Assembly: GCA_947575425.1 (NCBI GenBank)
Contig: CANPNQ010000033.1
Location: forward strand, 1 to 7,994
DNA from: an uncultured Erysipelotrichaceae bacterium
GTDB taxonomy: Bacteria > Bacillota_I > Bacilli_A > Erysipelotrichales > Erysipelotrichaceae
Direction of reading: 5' to 3'
Length of the DNA: 7,994 nucleotides
Shown: positions 1-6,003 of the stretch, in pieces
How positions within the stretch are numbered: position 1 is the first letter of the stretch
Layout of the letters: every line of letters begins with the position of its first letter
Made by a program: the position numbers and the translations under genes
The notes under the pieces: generated by a model
Told to the model about the DNA's origin: nothing
Databases searched by the model: none
The model's input: the letters and a program-made list of their open reading frames with translations, nothing else

Positions 1-154
1 CACGCTCCTCCAAGATATGAATCGCTCTTGATACGCTTGGTTTACTGACATGAAGATCATTTGCGACATCAATGGAGCGCACAGCACCTTTTTCCCGTTC
101 AATCTTTAAAATAGACTCCAAATAATCCTCGCCGGATTCCTGTATTTTCATCAT
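1..154 (-). CDS. DtxR/MntR-family metal-dependent transcriptional repressor, N-terminal fragment
   Basis: The minus strand encodes the first 51 residues of a protein that runs off the left edge. It begins MMKIQESGEDYLESILKIE and continues into a winged-helix DNA-binding region (about residues 26-51) with the recognition-helix motif SKPSVSRAIHILEE, typical of the DtxR/MntR iron- or manganese-dependent repressors. Asp10 and Glu13 in the EDYLE stretch match the positions of the first metal ligands (Asp8, Glu11) of Bacillus MntR, which favours a manganese sensor; this is an inference from the pattern. Two ATG codons are adjacent (154 and 151). An AGGCAGGG ribosome-binding site lies just upstream, and its spacing suits the second ATG slightly better. 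A plausible promoter sits at 213-241. Family members bind DNA as dimers and repress metal transporters, but the dimerisation and metal domains are outside the window, so the exact metal cannot be settled. Confidence 0.88.
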   Translation of the reverse strand, partial: MMKIQESGEDYLESILKIEREKGAVRSIDVANDLHVSKPSVSRAIHILEER

Positions 155-212
155 ATATCCCTGCCTTATTCCATGGGTTTCCAACCCGATATTCTATTTT
201 GTTTTCATCCCT

Positions 213-241
213 ATTCTAACATGAATCTTTGTATTCATCAA
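213..241 (-). promoter_or_regulatory. Sigma-A type promoter for the DtxR/MntR-family gene
   Basis: Read on the minus strand, TTGATG (236-241) and TAGAAT (213-218) are separated by 17 bp, a good match to -35 and -10 boxes. Transcription would start near 206 and give a leader of about 50 nt before the start codon at 154/151. A second, weaker TAGAAT lies at 191-196. No clear metal-box palindrome overlaps these elements. Confidence 0.5.
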
Positions 242-279
242 CATTTCATCCTGCCATTCATGATCGGTAGGCAGGAATC

Positions 280-317
280 CAAAATAAAGGAAGTGTGGGG
301 TCACTTCCTTTATTTTG
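280..317 (-). terminator. Perfect 16-bp hairpin, probable (possibly bidirectional) terminator of the gltA-icd operon
   Basis: The arms 280-295 and 302-317 are perfect inverted repeats around a 6-nt loop (TGGGGT). The inner stem is GGAAGTG/CACTTCC and the outer stem is AAAATAAA/TTTATTTT. This makes an A-tract and a U-tract on either strand, the usual form of a bidirectional intrinsic terminator. The only gene ending towards it is icd (minus-strand stop at 494), so it most likely ends that transcript after a trailer of about 180-210 nt. No plus-strand gene ends here. Confidence 0.7.
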
Positions 318-382
318 TCTTATATGTTAGAAAGGGAGAAAGATTGAAAAATTCCATAGAGAAATTTTCAAATGAATGATTT

Positions 383-409
383 CAGTAAGGCGATTGTCTT
401 TCCTTACTG
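383..409. repeat. 8-bp inverted repeat between icd and the terminator
   Basis: CAGTAAGG (383-390) and CCTTACTG (402-409) are perfect inverted repeats with an 11-nt loop. No T-run follows on either strand, so this does not look like an intrinsic terminator. It could be a structured element in the icd 3' untranslated region or an operator. A second small dyad, ATAAG-N5-CTTAT, lies at 425-439. The rest of 318-493 shows no convincing coding potential. Confidence 0.4.
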
Positions 410-493
410 TGCTTATAGTATAAGATAAGTCTGTCTTATAAATATCAAGCAAATGCGTGAAATTGTGTGATATCACGACGAGCATGTGAATAC

Positions 494-1492
494 TTACAGC
501 TTTGCGATGATCGCATCGCGGTATTCCTCCGTCGTAGCAGTTCCATGAAGATCAGGAGTCAGGATAATTCCTTGCGCAAGCACTTCATCCACCGCACTGC
601 GGATGCGCTTCGCTGTATCATTTTGATGTAAATGTTCCAGCATCATACATGCCGACCACAACAGCGCAGTCGGATTGGCGATGTGTTTGCCGGCAATATC
701 AGGCGCGCTGCCATGAACTGCCTCAAACATCGCATAATCCTTCCCCAGATTTGCGGAAGGCAATAATCCCAATCCGCCGATCAAGCCACTGGTCAGATCA
801 GATACGATGTCGCCATACAAATTCTCCGTGACAAGAACATCAAATTCACTTGGATCCATGACCAGACGCATACAAAGGGCATCCACAATCTTATCTTCCG
901 CTATGATATCGGGAAATTCCTTGGCAATCTCATGAAAGACATCCAAAAATAAGCCATCGCTCAGCTTCATGATATTTGCCTTATGGACGCAGGTAACCTT
1001 TTTGCGTTTGTTTCCTCTTGCATAGGCAAAGGCATCACGAATGATGCGCTCGCTTGCCGCTCTGGTGATGACCTTGATCGAATGCATACAGTCATCACTG
1101 ATCGCCTCCTCAATTCCGGCATACAGATCCTCGGTATTCTCACGAAATGTCACAATATCCACATTGGGAAACGGTGTTACGACTGCCTTGTTGGATTTGG
1201 CAGGTCGAATGTTCGCATACAGATCATACTTTTTGCGCAGTGTGACATTCAATGAACGAAAGCCTTTTCCCACCGGAGTGGTGATCGGCGCCTTTAGCAG
1301 AATGCGATTTCTCTCAAAAGATGCATATGCCGCATCACTGATCAGTTTTCCATTTCGCTCATATTCCTGCTCTCCCACCGCAAAGCATTCAAATGTGACA
1401 TCTGCCTTTGCGGCAGTCAGTATTTTTATCACAGCATCACAGATCTCCGGACCGATGCCATCTCCCGTCATCACGGTAATGTTTGTACGCAT
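494..1492 (-). CDS. icd: NAD-dependent isocitrate dehydrogenase
   Basis: This 332-residue cytosolic enzyme oxidatively decarboxylates isocitrate to 2-oxoglutarate. It is a full-length member of the isocitrate/isopropylmalate dehydrogenase fold family (Iso_dh). The N-terminus has the GDGIGPE motif (residues 10-16). The substrate loop RSLNVTLRKKYDLYANIRP (79-97) carries Ser80, Asn82, Arg86 and Arg96, which mark isocitrate rather than isopropylmalate specificity. RENTEDLYAGIE (117-128) supplies Arg117 and Tyr124, and Lys171 is the expected catalytic lysine. Metal-binding aspartates are Asp204, Asp228 and Asp232 (NLYGDIVSDL). The cofactor loop HGSAPDIAGK has Asp265-Ile266 where NADP enzymes such as E. 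coli Icd have Lys-Tyr, so NAD is expected. Translation starts 4 nt after the citrate synthase stop. Its ribosome-binding site AAGAGG lies in the last codons of that gene, so the two are an operon and probably translationally coupled. Confidence 0.95.
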   Translation of the reverse strand: MRTNITVMTGDGIGPEICDAVIKILTAAKADVTFECFAVGEQEYERNGKLISDAAYASFERNRILLKAPITTPVGKGFRSLNVTLRKKYDLYANIRPAKSNKAVVTPFPNVDIVTFRENTEDLYAGIEEAISDDCMHSIKVITRAASERIIRDAFAYARGNKRKKVTCVHKANIMKLSDGLFLDVFHEIAKEFPDIIAEDKIVDALCMRLVMDPSEFDVLVTENLYGDIVSDLTSGLIGGLGLLPSANLGKDYAMFEAVHGSAPDIAGKHIANPTALLWSACMMLEHLHQNDTAKRIRSAVDEVLAQGIILTPDLHGTATTEEYRDAIIAKL

Positions 1493-1496
1493 TCTC

Positions 1497-2855
1497 TTAC
1501 CTCTTTTCTATATCTGTATATTCCTGCATCGCCCCCACATACCGAGTGGCAGGGCGCATGATGCGGCCATCATACAATTTATTTTCAATGTTATGAGCAA
1601 GCCAGCCAACCATTCTTGCACAAACGAATAATGGCGTATATAAATCATGTGGGATATCCATCATCTCATAGACCAAACCGCTGTAAAAATCCACATTAGC
1701 ACTGACGCGTATACCCTTTTCCTCCCATATCACCTGCTTGGCACATTCTTCAAAGCGTCTGTAAAAGGCAAAGCGCTCCTCCTGATGCTTTTCCTTTGCC
1801 AAAGCATACAAATGTTCCTTAATCAACTCAGCGCGGGGATCGGATAAGGTATAGATCGCATGCCCCATCCCATAAATCAAGCCGCTTTTATCATAGAAGC
1901 GCTTCTGCAGGATCTCTTTTTGCAAGGAACGTATCGTTTCCTTATCCTCGCTGAAGCCAATGCGATCCCTGAGTGCCTTCATCATCTGACATACACGGAT
2001 ATTGGCGCCGCCATGTCTTGGACCTTTTAACGAGCCGATCGATCCGGCAACAGTGGAATAGATATCCGTACCGGTAGAGGCTATCACCACGTTGGTGAAG
2101 GTGGAATTGTTTCCACCGCCGTGATCCGCATGAAGCACCAGCATCAAATCCAGCATTTTCGCTTCCTGTACGGAAAATGCGCTGTCACTGCGCAGCATAT
2201 GCAAAATATTTTCTGCCATGCTGAACTGGGTTTGCGGATAATGAATATGTAAGGATTCCTTATCAAAATGATGTGCCTTGGCATGATAACCATAGCATAA
2301 TAACGAAGGAAGCTTTGCCATGATGGATATTCCTTGCATCAGTGTATGATGCGCAGAGGTATCATCAGGTGCCGGATCAAAGTCATAGAGAGATAATACC
2401 GCCTGCTGGAGCTGATTCATTAAATTTTTGGAAGGCATTTGTAACATGATATTCTCCAAAAACTGATGCGGCAATTCATAGTGTCGGCGCAATACATCGC
2501 AAAAAAGCGCCAATTCTTCTTTTTTGGGTAAATAGCCAAATAACAATAAAAAGCATGTTTCCTCATAGGCATATGCTTTTTCCTGTGCATAGCGTCCATG
2601 AATCAGATCCCCTACCTCAATGCCGCGATAGTAGAGTCTGCCTTGCGCATCCAGCTTCTGCCCGTCTTTCTTTTCATAGCCGACCACATCGGCAATCTTG
2701 GTAAGACCGACACAGACGCCGGTGCCATCCTCATTGCGCAGGCCTTTTTTTACATCGTATTGTTTAAAATATTCATTGGGAATATCGTTATATTGCAATC
2801 CCTTTTCATATAAAGTAAGGATATTGGGGTCCACCTGAATCACGCTCTCTTTCAT
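1497..2855 (-). CDS. gltA: Citrate synthase (Si-type, citrate/2-methylcitrate synthase family)
   Basis: This 452-residue cytosolic enzyme condenses acetyl-CoA with oxaloacetate to form citrate. The catalytic residues are all present: His245 in HADHGGGNNSTF (substrate binding), His281 in GSLKGPRHGGAN, His332-Ala-Ile-Tyr in GMGHAIY, Arg341, and Asp389 in NVDFYSGLVY. The C-terminal RIMRPATRYVG is the usual arginine-bearing end motif. HADHGGGNN replaces the more common HADHEGGN; from memory this longer variant of about 450 residues occurs in clostridia and relatives. 2-Methylcitrate synthase activity is an alternative, but the adjacent icd and acn point to the TCA role. An in-frame TGA lies three codons upstream, so ATG 2855 is the earliest possible start. 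It lacks a Shine-Dalgarno site and lies only about 12 nt after a strong -10 box. The only nearby alternatives are weak GTG codons at residues 5 and 8. The gene is the first of the gltA-icd operon and diverges from aconitase. Confidence 0.95.
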   Translation of the reverse strand: MKESVIQVDPNILTLYEKGLQYNDIPNEYFKQYDVKKGLRNEDGTGVCVGLTKIADVVGYEKKDGQKLDAQGRLYYRGIEVGDLIHGRYAQEKAYAYEETCFLLLFGYLPKKEELALFCDVLRRHYELPHQFLENIMLQMPSKNLMNQLQQAVLSLYDFDPAPDDTSAHHTLMQGISIMAKLPSLLCYGYHAKAHHFDKESLHIHYPQTQFSMAENILHMLRSDSAFSVQEAKMLDLMLVLHADHGGGNNSTFTNVVIASTGTDIYSTVAGSIGSLKGPRHGGANIRVCQMMKALRDRIGFSEDKETIRSLQKEILQKRFYDKSGLIYGMGHAIYTLSDPRAELIKEHLYALAKEKHQEERFAFYRRFEECAKQVIWEEKGIRVSANVDFYSGLVYEMMDIPHDLYTPLFVCARMVGWLAHNIENKLYDGRIMRPATRYVGAMQEYTDIEKR

Positions 2856-2867
2856 AAAGTTTCATAC

Positions 2868-2876
2868 ATTATATCA
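2868..2876 (-). promoter_or_regulatory. Extended -10 promoter of the gltA-icd operon
   Basis: On the minus strand the sequence reads TGATATAAT: a perfect TATAAT (2868-2873) preceded by TG and one base, the extended -10 form. The -35 region at 16-18 bp spacing is poor (TTCATC at best). Transcription would start near A2861, leaving a leader of only about 6 nt (AACTTT) before ATG 2855. A short ATGAAA-N3-TTTCAT palindrome lies upstream at 2893-2907 and is a candidate regulator site. Confidence 0.6.
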
Positions 2877-2934
2877 TGAATTCTCATAATTGATGAAATT
2901 TTTTCATTCCGAGGTCATCTATTCCAAAATAATC

Positions 2935-2943
2935 TGTTATAAT
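2935..2943 (+). promoter_or_regulatory. Extended -10 promoter of aconitase
   Basis: TGTTATAAT is a perfect TATAAT (2938-2943) with the upstream TG of an extended -10 promoter; no good -35 box is present at 16-18 bp. The dyad ATAA-TCTG-TTAT (2929-2940) overlaps it and could be an operator. The start of transcription would be near 2950, giving a leader of about 130 nt. The two divergent -10 boxes are only 64 bp apart, so one bound regulator could control both operons; no regulator is identified from the sequence. Confidence 0.55.
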
Positions 2944-2949
2944 AGATAA

Positions 2950-3079
2950 GGATGTATGATGAGGTTGGTTTAGGGAATCGCAATCAGATAACGGAATCAT
3001 CGATTTAAAATGAATTTAGAAATAAAATACACAGGAGAATCCAGAAAAGCACAGGAAAATAAGAAAAGGAGAAGCAGCT
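2950..3079 (+). other. Aconitase mRNA leader with candidate small upstream ORFs
   Basis: The predicted leader of about 130 nt holds an 18-codon ORF (2952-3008, starting MYDEVGLGN) whose ATG lies about 2 nt after the predicted transcription start. A second ORF of 37 codons (3010-3123, starting MNLEIKYTGE) overlaps the aconitase start in another frame. CACAGGA occurs twice (3030-3036, 3050-3056), 20 bp apart, ahead of the genuine ribosome-binding site. Whether the small ORFs are translated is unknown, and neither has a good Shine-Dalgarno site. I see no recognised riboswitch. Confidence 0.3.
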
Positions 3080-5002
3080 ATGGCTACAATGACAGAGAAG
3101 ATTATTCGTTCCCATTTGGCTGAGGGAGTGATGAAGCAGGGAGAAGCGATCGCGATTCATATGGATCAAACCTTAACGCAGGACGCGACAGGTACTATGG
3201 CATATTTACAGCTGGAAGCGATGGGAGTGGATCAGGTAAAGACGGAATTATCCGTCAGCTATGTCGATCACAATACCTTGCAAAGCGGCTTTGAAAATGC
3301 CGATGATCATCGTTATTTACAAAGCGTTGCCGCAAAGCATGGCATTTATTTTTCCAGAGCCGGAAATGGTATTTGTCATCAAGTCCATTTGGAGCGGTTT
3401 GCGAAACCGGGGAAAACCTTACTGGGAAGTGATTCACATACCCCTACCGCAGGAGGCATCGGTTCCCTTGCGATCGGTGCTGGCGGCTTGGATGTTGCAT
3501 GTGCCATGGCAGGACGCCCCTTCCATTTGACCATGCCCAAGGTAGTAAAGATAGAGCTGATCGGTCAGCTTCAAAAAGGGGTATCTTCCAAAGATATCAT
3601 ATTGAAAGTATTGTCTATGCTTAGCGTAAAAGGCGGTGTAGGCAAGGTGATCGAGTATGGCGGAGAGGGCGTTAAAAGCCTAAGCATTCCTCAGCGTGCT
3701 ACCATCACCAATATGGGGGCGGAGCTGGGCGCAACTTCTTCCCTGTTTCCCAGCGATGAAATCACCAAGCGCTTTTTACAGATGCAGGATCGTGAGGCGG
3801 ATTATGTAGCGCTAAGCGCAGATGAAGATGCGATATACGATGAGAGCTACACGATTGATTTGAATACATTAGAACCGATGATCGCCATGCCGCATAGTCC
3901 CGACAACATCAAAACCGTACGGGAGGTCGCCGGTATGAAAGTCGATCAATGTTCCATCGGAAGCTGTACCAATTCCTCTTATATGGATATGATGAGTGTC
4001 GCCTCCATCTTAAAAGGTCACATCGCAAAGGAACATGTATCTTTGACAGTTTCACCCGGATCCAAACAAGTATTGCATATGATCGCCCGCAATGGCGCAC
4101 TGGCAGATATGATCGCTGCGGGTGCCCGTATTCTGGAAAGCACGTGTGGTCCTTGTATTGGTATGGGGCAATCACCTTGCAGCGACGCCTTGTCATTGCG
4201 TACCTTTAACCGTAATTTCTATGGGCGCAGCGGGACGTTAAGTGCGCGCATCTGTCTTGTTTCTCCGGAAACTGCGGCAGTCAGCGCCATCACCGGTGTG
4301 ATCAGCGATCCAAGAGAGTTTGATTATGAAATACCGCAGGAAATCGATCATTTCCTGATCGATGATCGCTGTATCATCCAGCCAAATCCGGAAGCTGCGA
4401 AAGAGGTAACGGTCATTCGCGGTCCCAACATCAAGCCATTGCCAAGCAATACACCAATGAGTGAAACAGTCGAAAAGCAAGTCATTTTAAAAGTGGGGGA
4501 TAATATCACGACCGATCATATCATGCCTGCGGGAGCCAAGGTACTTCCCTATCGCTCCAATATTGAAAAGATCTCTACCTTTGTATTTCGTGATGTGAAA
4601 GCAGGGTTTGCAGATCTGTGCAAGGAAAAGGGGGGCGGCATCCTCATTGCCGGAAGTAACTACGGGCAGGGATCTTCCCGGGAACATGCGGCACTTGCCC
4701 CCATGTATTTAGGTATCAAGGCGATCATCGCCAAAAGCTTTGCGCGCATCCATCATGCCAATCTGATCAATTTCGGTATCTTGCCGCTTTGCTTTATCAA
4801 TGAAGCTGACTATGATAACATCAAAGAGGGCGATGTCTTAGTAATTTCCAATACCCATGCACTCGCACCCAATCAAATGATCACGGTGGAAAATCGCACG
4901 TCAAATACAAGCTTTCCTTGTCAGCATCATTTATCACAGTTGGATATTGACACCTTACTTGCCGGAGGAACGCTGAATTATATCAAGAACAATCAATCAT
5001 AA
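3080..5002 (+). CDS. acn: Aconitate hydratase, short 'Aquifex-type' form
   Basis: This 640-residue [4Fe-4S] enzyme isomerises citrate to isocitrate via cis-aconitate in the cytosol and so links the divergent citrate synthase and isocitrate dehydrogenase. The cluster cysteines are Cys296 (SIGSCTNSS) and Cys356/Cys359 (ESTCGPCIGMG). LGSDSHTPTAGG (115-126) is the active-site DSH segment, and RNFYGRSG (378-385) carries two substrate arginines. LVSPETAA ends the main catalytic part. After a linker near residue 455, the swivelling C-terminal domain begins around DNITTDHIMPAG, with GSNYGQGSSREHAA (525-538) supplying the catalytic Ser and Arg. It is much shorter than AcnA or AcnB (about 850-900 residues) and closer in size to 3-isopropylmalate dehydratase fusions and homoaconitases. 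The TCA neighbours favour aconitase. AAGGAG (3066-3071) lies 8 nt before the ATG, an excellent ribosome-binding site that fixes the start. A strong terminator follows. Confidence 0.94.
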   Translation: MATMTEKIIRSHLAEGVMKQGEAIAIHMDQTLTQDATGTMAYLQLEAMGVDQVKTELSVSYVDHNTLQSGFENADDHRYLQSVAAKHGIYFSRAGNGICHQVHLERFAKPGKTLLGSDSHTPTAGGIGSLAIGAGGLDVACAMAGRPFHLTMPKVVKIELIGQLQKGVSSKDIILKVLSMLSVKGGVGKVIEYGGEGVKSLSIPQRATITNMGAELGATSSLFPSDEITKRFLQMQDREADYVALSADEDAIYDESYTIDLNTLEPMIAMPHSPDNIKTVREVAGMKVDQCSIGSCTNSSYMDMMSVASILKGHIAKEHVSLTVSPGSKQVLHMIARNGALADMIAAGARILESTCGPCIGMGQSPCSDALSLRTFNRNFYGRSGTLSARICLVSPETAAVSAITGVISDPREFDYEIPQEIDHFLIDDRCIIQPNPEAAKEVTVIRGPNIKPLPSNTPMSETVEKQVILKVGDNITTDHIMPAGAKVLPYRSNIEKISTFVFRDVKAGFADLCKEKGGGILIAGSNYGQGSSREHAALAPMYLGIKAIIAKSFARIHHANLINFGILPLCFINEADYDNIKEGDVLVISNTHALAPNQMITVENRTSNTSFPCQHHLSQLDIDTLLAGGTLNYIKNNQS

Positions 5003-5010
5003 GAGCATCG

Positions 5011-5042
5011 GATGATTCGCACCATGCGAATCATCTTTTTTT
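5011..5042 (+). terminator. Intrinsic terminator of aconitase
   Basis: GATGATTCGC (5011-5020) and GCGAATCATC (5026-5035) form a perfect 10-bp stem with a 5-nt loop, followed by seven T residues (5036-5042). It starts 8 nt after the aconitase stop codon, so aconitase is monocistronic. Confidence 0.93.
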
Positions 5043-5163
5043 GATTAAATATCGCTTAATCTTTCCTTTTGTGATCCCCTTATCATTACCTTTACGATCC
5101 GATGACCTCAGACAGGACAAATAATTTCGATATACGAAGATATCAGTATTTTTGCATCAGTAA

Positions 5164-5179
5164 AAGCAATTCATTGCTT
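5164..5179. repeat. 7-bp inverted repeat upstream of the -35 box, candidate operator
   Basis: AAGCAAT (5164-5170) and ATTGCTT (5173-5179) are perfect inverted repeats with a 2-nt centre. The repeat ends 8 bp before the -35 box of the fic/hsdM promoter, where a regulator could act. No matching regulator is visible in the window. Confidence 0.35.
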
Positions 5180-5187
5180 GATTTAAA

Positions 5188-5216
5188 TTGAAATTACATT
5201 CTCTTCGCAGTATAAT
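5188..5216 (+). promoter_or_regulatory. Near-consensus sigma-A promoter for fic remnant-hsdM-hsdS
   Basis: TTGAAA (5188-5193) and TATAAT (5211-5216) are separated by exactly 17 bp. This is the best -35/-10 pair in the window. Transcription would start near 5223 and give a leader of about 134 nt before the fic start at 5357. With the fic gene broken, this is the most likely promoter for hsdM and hsdS. Confidence 0.72.
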
Positions 5217-5356
5217 ACTTTTGTACTTATCCGATGATCAGCAATTGACTTACACGCAAGCAATATTCGTGATTTTATGCAAAATATAAAGTGTGTCATG
5301 GCATGATAAACGACAGGACATACTTATATCGAAAAAAAACATAGTGAGGTAAGATA

Positions 5357-5973
5357 ATGCTTGAAAATAAATTGGAACTGACTAGTTCTTCTTCCGAATT
5401 GGTTCGTGAAGAAGAACGCATTAGCAAAAAAAAGGCGATGGAGCTATTTGAAAAGCATATTTTGGATCGTCTGCCGGAACATATCCTACATTGCAGGCAA
5501 TTCATCACTGTCTTTTTGCGGATATTTACGATCTTGCCGGTAAAATCCGCACCGTGAATATTGCTAAAAGCAATTTTCGTTTCGCCTCTTTGATATACTT
5601 GCAGACGCGCTGGAACATGTGGAAAAAATTCCACAGTCAATTTTTGATGAGATCATTGAAAAATACGTTGAGATGAATATTGTCCACCCTTTTCGCGAAG
5701 GGAACGGTAGATGTATTCCCATTTGGCTTGACCATATGCTAAAACACGAAATAACAAGGTGATAGACTGGCGCAAAACCGATAAAGAAGACTATCTATTT
5801 GCCATGGAGCGAAGTCAAGCGGGAATATAGAGATCAAACAAACACCTTTTAAATACCATATTGATTGATGAAACCTAAACCGAGAAGTATATATGAAGGG
5901 AATAGATCACAGTTACTACTATGAAGGTTATGCGGCATTTAAGACAGAAGACTTATTAAAATGCTTTTTATGA
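5357..5973 (+). pseudogene. Frameshifted Fic-family (AMP-transferase) gene remnant
   Basis: Fic-domain proteins transfer AMP or related groups to target proteins and often act as toxins. The coding sequence starts at ATG 5357 with GAGG 7 nt upstream (MLENKLELTSSSS, then REEERISKKKAMELFE). It then continues in other frames: LQAIHHCLFADIYDLAGKIR from about 5491; DALEHVEKIPQSIFDEIIEK from 5604; the Fic motif HPFREGNGR at about 5683-5709; KVIDWRKTDKEDYLFAMERS from 5756; and finally MKGIDHSYYYEGYAAFKTED, ending at TGA 5973. Following the homology needs at least six frame changes. Two look like single-base deletions, one near 5604 and one near 5755. The whole would be about 205 residues, the normal size for this Fic type. 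The catalytic histidine is still encoded but no ORF joins it to the start. Intact genes on both sides argue for real decay rather than poor sequence. It may have been part of the restriction-modification locus. Confidence 0.9.
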
Positions 5974-6003
5974 AATAATTAACGAAAGGAAAAAAAACAG
6001 GTT

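Larger units (their letters stand above)
5043..5356. other. Gene-free stretch between aconitase and the fic remnant
   Basis: I see no convincing intact gene in these 314 bases. They contain a promoter for the downstream genes (5188-5216), an inverted repeat just upstream of it (5164-5179), GATAT-N6-ATATC at 5129-5144, and the palindrome TCATG-G-CATGA at 5296-5306 in the predicted leader. A start-less, lysine- and arginine-rich 41-codon reading frame on the minus strand (5156 to 5031) may be a decayed gene end. It is the boundary between TCA-cycle genes and the restriction-modification segment. Confidence 0.55.

Noticed and set aside
173..379. 68-codon plus-strand ORF
   Set aside because: It runs through the regulator promoter and the perfect terminator hairpin, has no clear ribosome-binding site and no recognisable protein features.
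494..1492. 3-Isopropylmalate or tartrate dehydrogenase as the identity of this gene
   Set aside because: The substrate loop has Ser80 and Asn82 in an SLNVTLRK context typical of isocitrate dehydrogenases, and the neighbours are citrate synthase and aconitase.
1041..1631. 196-codon plus-strand ORF
   Set aside because: It lies antisense to icd and the end of gltA, both certain genes with full motif sets; its open length reflects their codon bias.
3080..5002. 3-Isopropylmalate dehydratase or homoaconitase as the identity of this gene
   Set aside because: It is a single 640-residue chain with the swivelling domain fused at the C-terminus and sits with TCA genes; leucine or lysine pathway genes are absent. 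Exact substrate is still inferred.
5296..5640. 114-codon minus-strand ORF
   Set aside because: It is antisense to the fic remnant, whose plus-strand homology is clear.
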